From contig CDRNVI010000068.1 of NCBI GenBank assembly GCA_977017575.1, positions 1-29,412 on the forward strand: 29,412 nucleotides of DNA, in the 5' to 3' direction. Source of the DNA: Paramoeba atlantica (taxonomy: Eukaryota; Discosea). Each line of letters starts with the position of its first letter. Position 1 is the stretch's first letter. The translations under genes and the position numbers were made by a program. Of the stretch, positions 1 through 8,772 are shown in pieces. The notes beneath the pieces were generated by a model, which worked only from the letters and a program-made list of their open reading frames with translations, searched no databases and was not told where the DNA came from.

Positions 1-270
1 GATGGGGAGGGGAGGGGAGGGGAGGAGATGGGGGGGGGAAGGGGAGGGGAGGGGAGGGGAGGGGGATGAAAAGGGGGAGAGGGTAATGGAAGAGGGGAGT
101 GTGGGGTGAAAAAGGGGAGGGGGTAATGGAAGGGGGGAGTAAGGGGTGAAAAGGGGGAGAACGTGATGGAAGGCGGAAGGAGGGGGTGAAAGGGGTAGAG
201 TGGGGCGAAGTGGAGGAAGGGAAGGAGGGGGGGGGGTATGCGGTTGGAGAGGGTGAAGGGTAGAGAATGT
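1..270. repeat. Purine-rich (G/A) low-complexity tract
   Basis: The + strand is almost only G and A, with short GGGGA and GGGGT motifs, and no credible coding frame. It contains the 40-bp tandem array listed separately. From about 270 to 660, up to the U2A' start codon, composition becomes ordinary and I see no gene, only the upstream region of that gene. Confidence 0.85.
67..200. repeat. 40-bp minisatellite, about 3.3 units
   Basis: The dinucleotide TG followed by an A-run and a G-run recurs at 67, 107, 147 and 187, exactly 40 bases apart. Each unit has the order TGAAAAGGGG..., then a TAATGGAAG-like or TGATGGAAG-like block, then GGGGAGT-like sequence. Units differ by several substitutions, so the array is not freshly homogenised. 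It lies within G/A-rich DNA and is probably polymorphic in length. Confidence 0.8.
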
Positions 271-664
271 GGGGGACAAGGTGGTGTAGGTTTCGTTTGA
301 GGAGGGTAAGGATGGTGGAGTCAGGGAACACAGGCATTTTCTGTGTGTGGTAGTAGGTTAGAGAAGTCAGGTGGCGGTAAGTTACCTGGTAGGTAATATG
401 AAGTTTTGGAATATCTGAGTGTCAGAGAATGTTGATTGGCGTTCGATGTCGTGTGCTATGCTTCCTGATTAAGTGTGCGTTTCATAAAGGAGATGCAACT
501 GTAATTATGAAATGTGTGCTATAAATTCTCAGGATGTAAAATTGATGTCTTGAACTTCTGCACTTCTGAATGTTTGCATCTAGAAAAGTTCGTGCAAGTT
601 CCTCCCTGTTTTTTAGGAAACATTACATATAAATTTGTAATTATCTCTCTACTTCACTAATTCC

Positions 665-1441
665 ATGACTCGCTTAAGCTTTGAGTTGCTCCACAGCCGC
701 CCACATTTTGTTAACCCGATTAAGCAACGAGAGCTGGACCTACGGGATTGTGAACTGTCCCGACTGGAAAACCTTGAATGGGCTCGTGATGTGGACACGA
801 TTGACCTAACGGGAAATGGCATTCGAAAATTTGACAATCTCCCGAGTGCTCCAGGCGTATTGGTTAGAGTCAAAACGCTGATTTTGCATCGTAATCCGAT
901 TGAAATGTTTTCAAGCCATCTCGCGGATGTGTTTCCATTTCTACAAACCATCATGATCCACGGGGGGTCGATTCGCGAAGTAAAAGATTTACACCCTTTA
1001 GTAAAATGTACAGGGCTAAAACATCTTTCACTGATCGGGAACCCAGTATGTAGTGCGGGGGTCGATTACAGGAAAGAAGTGATTGAGCTGCTTCCTCAAT
1101 TACGGGTGTTGAACTTTCAGCGCATTCGGGAAAAAGAACGGCCCACAGTAAAGCCGACGTCAACGGGTGAAGATTGGGAAGGGGCAAAGTTGGAGAGCAC
1201 TGTGGAGAGTGGTGCATTGGTAGGTGATCAACAGGGTGAAATCTGTGAGACCACGGAGATTGTGACAAAACCGGGGAAACGCAAAGGCAGGGAGGTGAAA
1301 AAGAGGCCGGTAAAAAAGAGGGCTACAGAAAAAATTCCTGATAGAGACGTACTGCTTCGTCAACTGCAGCAGGCGAACCAAAAGGAAGAGGTAGATCGTA
1401 TTCAAGATTTGCTGGAGACTCATTATCCAATAGAAGAATAG
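665..1441 (+). CDS. SNRPA1: U2 small nuclear ribonucleoprotein A' (U2A', leucine-rich repeat)
   Basis: This 258-residue protein matches the U2A' family, the LRR subunit that pairs with U2B'' on stem-loop IV of U2 snRNA and helps branch-point recognition in the nucleus. The N-terminus (MTRLSFELL..., then RELDLRDCELSRLENL) has the family layout: a short helix followed by LRRs with the pattern IDLTGNGIRKFDNLP. About five repeats fill residues 20-135. An LRR cap follows (HLSLIGNPVCSAG, then YRKEVIELLPQLRVLNFQRI). The last ~80 residues are charged and hold a lysine/arginine-rich nuclear-localisation-like stretch (GKRKGREVKKRPVKKR). The ATG at 665 begins the homologous region directly, and no intron is needed. 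Length matches the usual ~250 residues. The presence of U2A' implies a working major spliceosome, which matters for the intron-like signals elsewhere in this window. Function is inferred from family resemblance read by eye. Confidence 0.88.
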   Translation: MTRLSFELLHSRPHFVNPIKQRELDLRDCELSRLENLEWARDVDTIDLTGNGIRKFDNLPSAPGVLVRVKTLILHRNPIEMFSSHLADVFPFLQTIMIHGGSIREVKDLHPLVKCTGLKHLSLIGNPVCSAGVDYRKEVIELLPQLRVLNFQRIREKERPTVKPTSTGEDWEGAKLESTVESGALVGDQQGEICETTEIVTKPGKRKGREVKKRPVKKRATEKIPDRDVLLRQLQQANQKEEVDRIQDLLETHYPIEE

Positions 1442-1488
1442 TACGTTTAACAACTATGAACATATTTTTATTTCTTTTTGTAGATTTT

Positions 1489-1539
1489 CCGTATAGGTTA
1501 CCTATACGGAAATACGAATATACCGATACGAATATCGGT
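1489..1539. repeat. Two adjacent perfect palindromes downstream of U2A'
   Basis: The first has 10-base arms, CCGTATAGGT at 1489-1498 and ACCTATACGG at 1500-1509, around a single T. The second has 7-base arms, ACCGATA at 1522-1528 and TATCGGT at 1533-1539, around CGAA. They start 48 bases after the U2A' stop codon. They could form hairpins in the 3' untranslated RNA or act as binding sites. No U-tract follows, and a bacterial-type terminator is not expected here. Confidence 0.6.
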
Positions 1540-2029
1540 TTGTAGAAAGTACTTTTACTGTATCGTGCTGTTTCACACTACTCTGATTTTTAATCGTTTT
1601 TGTTCATCTTCCTACTGATTCCTTTGATGTGCGCCTATATGCATCGAAAGTCATGAGAGCGTTTCGCTTTCGTTCGCAGGTCTAAAAACCAATGCACATT
1701 CGAAAAACTGGTACTTCTCCGCGGTGTACCCACCCCCCTCCCGAGGGGTGAAGTCGTTTCGCCTGTTTCATGGCCGGAGGAGCCGTCCATATATTGCATT
1801 TATGCATACAGCATAGTTCGGCGGCGCATCAGTGACGACATCGTTCTACGTGTACGCTGTTCTGTGGATGATGTGCTGGATTTCTAGGAGTCGCGTCAGG
1901 CATTGGCGAAGAACTAGTGCTATCTTTGCTGTCAGCATTGTCGTACCCATGATTGGCGCAGCATGTTGGCCCCCGTTTGTTGGTCCGTTTTAGCTAGCAC
2001 TAAGAATACGGTAAAAGTTTATAACATTG
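1540..2029. other. Intergenic stretch, no gene recognised
   Basis: I see no supported coding frame on either strand. A C-rich hairpin lies near 1730-1748 (CACCCCCCTCCCGAGGGGTG). A minus-strand stretch at about 2030-2145 reads open and may be a continuation of the SIN3-like remnant. Confidence 0.5.
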
Positions 2030-2146
2030 CGCACGGCCCAACCAGCCAAAATAACAGCCTTTCGTAGGGAGTCAGTGACTCCGAGTCACTATCGTTGTCG
2101 TTGAGCCAATTAGACCAGAGGGTGAGTGATTGAACCGTAACAGCAA

Positions 2147-2548
2147 TCATCCCTTTCGAGTATTCAAAAGAACCATTTTACCCTCTACACGGGACAACAG
2201 TTGATAAGTCCTTAGTACATTTTGGCACAGCTTGTCAACAGTGTGAACTGCAAGGAAGCACTTAGGACCGCAAAAGCGCTTCCATTCATCCTCATGAATG
2301 AGAGAACGTTCAATGGTGCTATCGAGTTCACAAGCAACCTCTTTCCTCTCACGCGCGGATATCCGATCGTTAGTAGCCTCTTCCTGCTCCTGTCGGACCT
2401 TTCTTGAGCTGCTTATGGGGGGAGTATCCTCTGAGAATAAACCAGATGGTGTTCCTCGACCACCGGTGACTTGTGAACACGGTGTGGCGCGAGGGACAAC
2501 AGACGGACGACGAAAAGTGTAATAAATAATCTGTGTTAGGAGCTCCAC
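2147..2548 (-). pseudogene. Remnant of a SIN3-like C-terminal domain
   Basis: The minus strand has a 133-codon open frame. Its last ~60 residues resemble the C-terminal region of SIN3 corepressors, the scaffold of the nuclear histone deacetylase complex. There the family shows an E-D pair, then R...G...y, then a T-x-D-K-L-x-Q-N block; here one reads HEDEWKRFCGPKCFLAVH, then TVDKLCQNVLRTYQ. The first ~65 residues are low in recognisable features. The rest of a SIN3 protein (PAH repeats and HDAC-interacting domain) is absent within the window, so this is a detached fragment or a single exon. No credible start context is visible. The resemblance is short and was judged by eye. It could instead be another family with a similar helix pair. 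Confidence 0.35.
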
Positions 2549-3209
2549 CGTTGTCTTGCCTTTTCAAAGTTGGCGCCCACCTCACTGGGTGTCGGCATGA
2601 GTTCTTGGAAATGTGAAGCTCTGTCTTTTAAACGAAACCTAGAAGTAGGTTTCAGATTTCATATATCAATGGGAGGTCCCCGCATTACATCGTGTGCCTT
2701 CATTCCTTCTGCGTTATACACTACTTAGACACATAGCTGTACAAGGCCTACAACTTAGGTCTACTACTAAGGGCCAACTATTTAGTCAAATAAGGCTGTT
2801 CGGTACTGGCGAGTCGGCATAAATGAACAATTTTTATATACAACGACATTATGCACAAGACTTTGACGATCTTATTAAAAGAGCATTTGCAAGGGCTAAC
2901 TGGCATTTTACTGGTCCTTAAACGTAAACTAAAATCTGAACAAATGACAAAAATCAGACTTTTACCAGAGTTTTCCAATATCAAATTCAGTACACGTAAT
3001 GTTTTCTCAAGATGCCGCATCATCTTCAAAGGAGACAATGAAGCCACACAGTGACAGAATACATGGTACTGAAGAATAAATAACTCCAATGTTAGTAGAA
3101 ATGGCCTCGATTTAAACAACGTCGCTAAAATCCTGCAAGTATTAAACACCATTAGGATAATCAAAATAGATTTTGTCAATTTTTATAATCATGCATATTC
3201 GTTAGCTTT
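2549..3209. other. Intergenic stretch upstream of the LRR gene
   Basis: AT-rich DNA with two overlapping open frames on opposite strands (2778-3179 minus, 2851-3054 plus). Both have simple, biased composition and no domain, so I do not call either. If the LRR gene has a spliced leader exon or upstream first exon, it would lie here or further left. I see no frame that clearly supplies it. Confidence 0.4.
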
Positions 3210-3227
3210 CTCCACTCCAATTTGCAG
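3210..3227 (+). other. Candidate 3' splice acceptor ahead of the LRR frame
   Basis: A pyrimidine-rich run (CTTTCTCCACTCCAATTTG) ends in CAG at 3225-3227. It stands 14 bases before the first codon of the conserved LRR frame. The frame is open from just after an in-frame stop at 3203, but contains no ATG before the coding sequence. An acceptor here, for a cis-spliced upstream exon or a trans-spliced leader, is the simplest explanation. A spliced leader alone would still leave the missing ATG unexplained. Confidence 0.45.
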
Positions 3228-3241
3228 ATATTACGGAGCCC

Positions 3242-4132
3242 TTGGCAAAGCGAAGGAAGACAGAAAATCAGCAGCCGAAAGATCTTCTAATTACGGAGGA
3301 GTACGAGCCCTATACTGCACAACAGAGTACTCGAACAGGTAAAGTTCGAGGAGCACGTTTGCCACAGGAATACGAACTCGCGCAACTCGTTAAAGAAATT
3401 AAAGCAATTTCACTGGAGCCTTCATGGACCACAAACACACCTGCATGTGAGTGGGATGGAGTAGCTTGCGATGAAGAAGACGACGTAACCGAACTCAACT
3501 GGGCATATTACGATCTTTCCGGCGCCATGCACTGGGACTCTTTACCACAAACGCTCGAAAAGATTGATATCGCGAATAATAATCTCACGGGAGCACTGCT
3601 ATGTGACATCCTTCCGCCATGGCTTTTTTCTCTTTGGTTGTATAAAAATCGGTTGAGCGGGGCGCTGGATTTATCGCATCTACCTGATACCACAAACGAA
3701 CTTTGGTTGTCAGATAATAAGTTTGAGGGGAGCATCGATTTAACAAATCTTCCCGATTTACGCGCATTGCGAATTCAACGGAACAACTTATCGGGAGAAG
3801 TTTGTCTTAGTTGCTTACCAAACTCATTGAGAAATCTCAATTTAAGTGAAAACAAGTTTACTGGGCCACTTGATCTTCAAAATTTACCACCAAACTTGAT
3901 AGAGCTTGACTGTCATCAGAATTGTTTTGAAGGGCCAGTTTTGTTCGACCGTCTTCCCGGAACCTTGCACATATTATATCTTTCGGAATGTAAAGGACTT
4001 TATGGACAAATACCTAAATATAATACGTTTTTTATAAAGCACACGTGGCATGGAACAATGATTGAAATAAACGAGGCGGACGAAGAAATACACAGTAAAA
4101 ATAATACGATCATGGACAAATACCTAAAGTAA
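3242..4132 (+). CDS. Leucine-rich repeat protein with an N-terminal W/C cap
   Basis: The frame (296 codons from TTG) begins with a basic stretch (AKRRKTENQQ), then KVRGARLPQEYELAQLVKEI. A cap of the plant-LRR-like type follows (W, then TPACEWDGVACDEED, residues ~60-80). After it come about eight LRRs of ~21-23 residues with the pattern L-x-x-N-x-F-x-G-x-x-D-L-x-x-L-P. There is no transmembrane segment or signal peptide in the visible part. Such proteins act as binding scaffolds; no specific ligand can be inferred. The first codon is TTG, not ATG, and no in-frame ATG lies between the upstream stop (3203) and the conserved region. The true start is therefore either non-canonical or on a spliced exon; residues before ~30 are uncertain. 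The C-terminus (from ~255) leaves the LRR pattern and is made of the first unit of a 110-bp tandem duplication. A broken paralogue lies at 28340-29000. Confidence 0.75.
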   Translation: MAKRRKTENQQPKDLLITEEYEPYTAQQSTRTGKVRGARLPQEYELAQLVKEIKAISLEPSWTTNTPACEWDGVACDEEDDVTELNWAYYDLSGAMHWDSLPQTLEKIDIANNNLTGALLCDILPPWLFSLWLYKNRLSGALDLSHLPDTTNELWLSDNKFEGSIDLTNLPDLRALRIQRNNLSGEVCLSCLPNSLRNLNLSENKFTGPLDLQNLPPNLIELDCHQNCFEGPVLFDRLPGTLHILYLSECKGLYGQIPKYNTFFIKHTWHGTMIEINEADEEIHSKNNTIMDKYLK

Positions 4133-4228
4133 AAACTTTTCTTATTATGCATACGTGACATGTAACATTGATTGAAATAAAGGAAGGCGAAGAAGAAAAA
4201 TACAGATAATATAAAATTTAGTATGATC
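4003..4228 (+). repeat. Imperfect 110-bp tandem duplication at the 3' end of the LRR gene
   Basis: TGGACAAATACCTAAA occurs at 4003 and again at 4113. Later landmarks also repeat in order: an A/T-rich block, CA(C/T)ACGTG(G/A)CATG, ATTGAAATAAA, GGCGAAGAAG-like sequence, and GATCATG (4109 and 4225). The second unit has diverged by many substitutions and small indels. The stop codon of the LRR frame falls at the beginning of the second unit, so the duplication probably reshaped the gene's C-terminus and 3' UTR. Confidence 0.8.
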
Positions 4229-4496
4229 ATGAACGCATCTGTTCTGCGAGGTAAACAATTTGTTAACGTTTTAAGAACGTACTCAAGTATTCCTATTTTC
4301 GCTCAAAAGCAAATTTTGAACAAAGCACTCTAAGAAACCCAGATGTTATCAGTAGTAGTGTTACTACTAATAATATTTCTTCATCCACTTATACAGTGCG
4401 TATTAGTGAAGCCATTTTCTCTAAATACAGGGCGGGACATCTAATGCTGGGGGGGTCTAAAACTTGTAAAATTTGGCCAATTTTGGAAAATAATAG
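4229..4496. other. Intergenic AT-rich stretch
   Basis: No open frame of note. A G-run (CTGGGGGGGTC) at about 4446-4456 resembles the homopolymer G tracts seen near other repeats in this window. Confidence 0.4.
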
Positions 4497-4661
4497 CGCA
4501 CCCTAAATTTCCTTAACAAGGTGGCCAGGGCCTACACATCTGACAAGAACGGATGCCTTTCCCACATCCTTATGACCATAGGGGTGGCCATACAGAAAGG
4601 CAACTCTCAGATCGTTCAGGCGGCGGTAAAAGATTGGTACCGTCGCGGTGTTAGGGGGTAG
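4497..4661 (+). other. Short coding-like open frame without a start, unidentified
   Basis: A 54-residue open frame between stops reads like real protein: ordinary amino-acid mix, and a helix-like run ending in SQIVQAAVKDWYRRG. It has no ATG at its beginning. Local composition is richer in G+C than the AT-rich DNA on both sides. It may be the remnant of an exon or of a mobile-element protein. I cannot assign a family. Confidence 0.3.
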
Positions 4662-4689
4662 GCTTTCGGTGGGCCTAGGGGGTTCACAC

Positions 4690-5060
4690 CAAAAAAAAAA
4701 TATAATCTATAAACCATATAATCTATAACCTTTTTACTTTATCATTAGAATTATAGTTTATAATTATTAATCAGATTCGATATGTGATTTTTTCTTATTA
4801 TGGACTTCAAATTCTTGATTTTCGAGACACTTCGTTCAACTTGGAAACAATTTTTAGTGCAAAGTATGTCGTACAGGTGTCTTTCTAGATAAAAAATGAA
4901 GAATTTGAGGTTTATAATTATAGAAGTGAGACTCAGAATTATAATCTCATTAAATTTCTATGAACGAACCCTTTAGTGAGTTTCGGAGGTTTATAATTAT
5001 TAATGAGAGGGGGAGTAGTGTAACAATAATTTGTAAAACAAAAATTAGTAAATTTTTCAT
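4690..5060. repeat. AT-rich block with direct repeats
   Basis: GTTTATAATTATTAAT occurs twice, near 4750 and near 4990, and a shorter form (GTTTATAATTATAGAA) lies near 4910. The block is strongly A/T-rich and non-coding. It may be a decayed element or intergenic simple sequence. Confidence 0.5.
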
Positions 5061-5444
5061 TAGTAAAATATTTTGGAAAATTTAGAGTCTGCCATACTGT
5101 CCTGGACGTGGTGGTGCATGAGCTCGACCGTACTCAATGCTTCGATGGAGCATGCTTCCCAACGTGTCGCCAAGGTCTCGTGTCGTGTGGCCTTCCCTTC
5201 TAGGGGGAGGGGAGTGGTGCACTGGAAAAGACAAGAAATTTCTTTTCTGGGAAAAAATTGGTGTATTGGTATTGACAATCCGCTGAGTGGCCCTTGGGTT
5301 GCAAATCATGAGATCACATCGTAGACTTTACGATGAATACGAAAATGTCGAACAAGACTGTCAAAATTCATTAGTATTTGGTTTGGTTAGCAAACAATGC
5401 TTTTGAGTTATTTTGACCAGAATTTTGATTCCGAGCTTCTACGT
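5061..5444. other. Intergenic stretch with overlapping low-confidence frames
   Basis: Between about 5070 and 5320 both strands are open for 70-80 codons in three frames, and composition is more balanced than the neighbouring DNA. None of the translations shows a recognisable domain. It could be a worn exon or element fragment. Confidence 0.25.
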
Positions 5445-5529
5445 GATGAACTTTGTATAATAGGTTGACATTGCAAAAAGCGAAGCATACTTTTTGCTTT
5501 TGCTATTGATGCACGAAATACATGCTGAT
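5445..5529. repeat. 85-bp dispersed repeat, copy A
   Basis: This segment runs from GATGAACTTTGTATAATAGG to ATACATGCTGAT. It recurs at 11599-11683 in the same orientation with only about five differences and no length change. The ~6 kb spacing and high identity suggest a small mobile or recently copied sequence. It includes TATAATAGG and a self-complementary part around AAAAAGCGAAGCATACTTTTTGC. Confidence 0.8.
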
Positions 5530-5959
5530 TAGCGCTCTATACTACCCGAGTAACTTTTTTGGCTGTGTCTCTACTTCGTTGAATATTCAACGAACGGGTT
5601 TTTAATTTTTACACAACCTATTTTCTTACCGAACAAGAATTCCCTGAAATTTTCGAATCTCTAGCTTTCTCGTCTGGGGGCAAAGCCCGACTGTGAGCCC
5701 CTGTTTGCAAGCAAGGCCCACCTGTGAGCACTGAGAAGCGCTGGAGCGCGCGGGTCGCGCACTGAGAACCTGTGTCTACCCCATGTGCGTAGTCGACGCG
5801 TTAGAAAAAGCTAGGACAAAACGTTTTATGGCCTTCGGGGGACCTCGACTGCTGGATTTATTTTCCTGAATATGTAGAACAATGTATGTAGAATAATGTT
5901 GATAATAAATGTCGTTCGAATATATTCATTTGGAAACTAGTGAGATGATGTGGCTCCCT
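5530..5959. other. Intergenic stretch, no gene recognised
   Basis: AT-rich sequence with one GC-rich island (about 5690-5770) containing short complementary runs such as GAGCGCGCGGGTCGCGC. I tested it for a tRNA cloverleaf by eye and did not find one. Confidence 0.4.
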
Positions 5960-7040
5960 CTCATCATACCTGGAGATATCCCGCCCAATTATTCGCGCCT
6001 CGTACACTTAAGCGAAATCCAGCTGCTGTACCATAGTGTCCCACATTATGATACCTAGTACTCGCTGAATATCTCGAACAGTAACTAACTAGTCTTTTTG
6101 GAAGGAGCTCCACTTGGTAACGATCGCTTCCGTGTGTTTCCAAGTAAACATATGATATTCCCACCGGAAGTCTATGCCCGATATCGTGGCCGATAGAGCA
6201 GGTTCACGCAAATCCTTCCAAACAATTTGCAGCCCCATTGGAGACGGTTTTGCACACTTCTTAAGGTTTGAATACATTTGATGTAGTAGGGAGGCTCTGC
6301 ACGATGTGATAGAGATGTCATACTATAATAGTAGAACTGCCATCTTTTTAGTTGTTCTCTTACTCACTATCCACAGGAATCCGGGAGGCATTTGTGTAGT
6401 ACTGCGTACTATTTGAGCATCGTACCCCGTTGGAACACAACGTAGTAATATGATCCATGCTGTGCACTGAGCAATGTATGGGGCCCATGAAAATCCCATT
6501 GATAGTACCCTCATTTCGAATATTCTTCCGCAACATCTAATGGAAAAATATTTTCCCACTAAGTTTGGAATCCTAATTTGATGAAATCAATGTCTGAGGT
6601 CTGTGGTGAGGAAGCTTCCATTCGGAAAACAAGAAAGGACATGAACAATCTCTTCCAAAGGGGGCAAATTAACTCCTGGTGGAGGCGCGCACATCTCGTT
6701 CTTCGTTCGCGCGCATGGCTTGTTTATTTTAATAGGTGTGCTTTGAAAGAAGATCATCTTTAGCTAAAGAGTGACAGTAGTGTACTGCACAGTTTCGCAA
6801 TGTATCTTCACGATATTCTAAGTCGTTCTCTTGTTTCAGTACTTTATTCATTGTATACGAGGGGCATGACCTGCTTCGTACTGTCTTGGACATTCCACAT
6901 AGCGCATCTTTCTTCACGTCCACAGCTTCGCAGCTGCTAATCGCGTTCCACCATGGCGCAAGGTGTGCGTTCCATCAAACTTAACTCCGGTGGACCAATT
7001 TAAATCCTTTGCAGCCTTTTAGATCAAGTTCCCCATAGTC
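5960..7040 (-). mobile_element. Fossil retroelement with tyrosine recombinase and reverse transcriptase parts (DIRS/VIPER-like)
   Basis: On the minus strand this stretch carries recognisable pieces of two retroelement enzymes. At about 6930-7030 lies a tyrosine-recombinase catalytic signature (THTLRHGGTRLAAA, the family's H-x-x-R box). At about 5960-6640 lies reverse transcriptase: a DL...FHQI-type block, a VLSMGFSWAPYIAQ block, and downstream sequence of the GI-x-F type. Presence of both enzymes points to tyrosine-recombinase retrotransposons. The recombinase-before-RT order is that of VIPER-type elements rather than DIRS1, though two separate elements could give the same picture. No RNase H, gag or terminal repeats could be assigned with confidence. 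It is heavily degraded, with many breaks, and is old. The order of parts is directly seen; the family name is inference. Confidence 0.6.
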
Positions 7041-7046
7041 TTTTTT

Positions 7047-7707
7047 CTATACGATGGGAATACTATTTTCCTGTGCGAAACCCATTCTAACGCCTCTTCT
7101 AAGCACTGTGCTGCCTTTTCGTGTAGAGGCTTGTGTTGTTTGGCAAATGCTGTTCAGCATGTGGCCAATGTAAGACAAAAGTATTATAGAGGGAACTCGA
7201 GCTGCAATACCCTGCTGAAGAGCAACCGTGTCAGAGACTCCAATGGGGAAAATTCTGTCATACATGTTATACAATACTGTATATTCGCTTTAGGAGGTCC
7301 TTGCAATCGTTTCTAGCCACATGATTGACTGAATTTCCATCAGCGATCATCAATTTTAGCTTCAACAAACGTTGCGCTCCAAGATTGGCCTGTAGAGCAC
7401 AGATTAGCTGCTCTGCCATAGTTTTTCCATCGAATGCTCGATGTCCCGATGAATAAATGGGAGGTAGTACGTACACTCCAGGCCACATTGTCGGCCCCCC
7501 AGGCCACAGAGTACACCGTGAGAGCTTTTGACCTAATTCCTTCGGAATTCGACAGATCTCAAAAAAGTGGAACGTTTTCCGTATTGTTTTCACATGTGGA
7601 GCCCCCCACATGAGTAACGGGTCAAAAAGACATGGAAAAAATGGAATTATTTTGAAATATTTCACGAAAAGTACAATTTTTAGGTGTTTCTTGCTATAAA
7701 ATGGCAT
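7047..7707 (-). mobile_element. Unassigned element relic, minus strand
   Basis: Two neighbouring minus-strand frames read as ordinary protein and seem to be parts of one old coding region. Segments such as KLMIADGNSVNHVA and IGHMLNSICQTT recall the spaced D-G-N and C-x-H-x-L-N blocks of hAT-type or related transposases. That match is loose. The relic lies directly beside the recombinase/RT fossil and could instead belong to that element. It is broken in several places. No terminal repeats are visible. Confidence 0.35.
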
Positions 7708-7862
7708 CTCATCAACATGCTATTTAGGAAAACCCCCTTTAAATCAACTGAGAATCTTATTCCAACACAGCCCCGAAAGAAACCCATTTACGCACACGGT
7801 ATCCCGATGCGAACTCCCCAAACGTCTTGAAATCATTCGTCAGTACAAAAAGAAATTTAGTC

Positions 7863-7994
7863 AAAGAAATTTTGAAGCCTGAAAATGAGAAAGAGCTTCG
7901 GGTGGCCATTATAAAAGCTTTTGTGATGATTAAGCGCAGTCCCTATCAGCGTCAGGTTCTGAATTGTATGAATTCAATGACCAAACGCACGTAA
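7863..7994 (+). other. Short coding-like open frame, unidentified
   Basis: A 43-residue + strand frame ending in TAA reads KEILKPENEKELRVAIIKAF and then a basic tail (MIKRSPYQRQVLNCMNSM). A related reading continues upstream in another frame (about 7800-7855). It looks like the C-terminus of a decayed gene or element protein. There is no start codon at its beginning, and no family could be assigned. Confidence 0.25.
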
Positions 7995-8772
7995 ATTGTG
8001 CAGCGTGTAAGGGGGGGGGGCATACAGGGTACCGGTTTGTCGCTTCAAATAAGTATTTGTGGTGGTTTTTTTCATTTTTTTGTCTAAAAGAAATATTTTT
8101 TTTTTCACTCGAGCGACCCCCTACCCCCCTTATCGAGATAGGGGTCAAAATGAAGGCGAGCACGATTTTCGAGGTAAATTTTTGAATATTTATTTTGTAA
8201 AACAGTGACTTGAAAGCCAGATAAGAAGTATGTAAGCAGGTAGAAAGCTCGTGATTAGTGCTCAGTTAAGTGTCTCTTTTCTTTCTCGCCCTCCAAAAAT
8301 TCTTGGGATGGCTTTGCAAAACGTTTTCAGGCAATTCTGGTTCATCCCGAAAATTATTCAGAAAAAAGGGGGGGTTGTGGAAAAAATTGGACAAAATATT
8401 AAGAAAAATATTTATCGATAATGATAGCGCTTCTAATAGGTGGCAAAAGGTGTGCATATCTCATGACGTACGTGTCGTGCAGGAGGACACACGGGACGAG
8501 ATAGTTCGGTCGTGTAAAAGCGAAGAAGAGTGAAAAATGACGCAAGAAATAGGTGTTCCGTAAAAATCATGGTTTTTAGCCCATTCTTTTGCGGTTTCGA
8601 CATGAACCAGTTTTCCGCGAGTGAAAAGGACCTCGGATTCGGAACGATTGGGTCGAAAAACGGTGGTATACCAATATGTACAAAATCGGAGAAAATACAA
8701 GACCTGTAGGGGGGGGGGTACATATCGTTGCCCACCACTGTAACTGACAACAAATATGTTTACTTCTGGCAA
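7995..8772. other. Intergenic region with homopolymer tracts
   Basis: Contains G-runs at about 8009-8019 and 8708-8717, a T-run near 8097-8105, and the sequence TTGCCCACCACTGTA at 8737-8751. Read on the minus strand, the last is TACAGTGGTGGGCAA, like one end of a TA-flanked DNA transposon whose other end I cannot find. Overlapping frames of 60-106 codons exist on both strands, but none shows a domain. Confidence 0.35.

Noticed and set aside
1-270. Purine-rich DNA as a telomeric or subtelomeric array
   Set aside because: The unit is a diverged 40-bp minisatellite, not a short telomere-type repeat, and it lies next to an ordinary gene.
2778-3179. 133-codon minus-strand frame as a gene
   Set aside because: AT-rich, biased composition, no domain, and open on the opposite strand as well.
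5690-5770. GC-rich, partly self-complementary island as a tRNA or small structured RNA
   Set aside because: No cloverleaf, T-loop consensus or anticodon arm could be fitted.
8737-8751. TACAGTGGTGGGCAA (minus strand) as the end of a TA-flanked DNA transposon carrying the DDE-like relic
   Set aside because: No matching inverted end was found on either side, so an element boundary cannot be defined.
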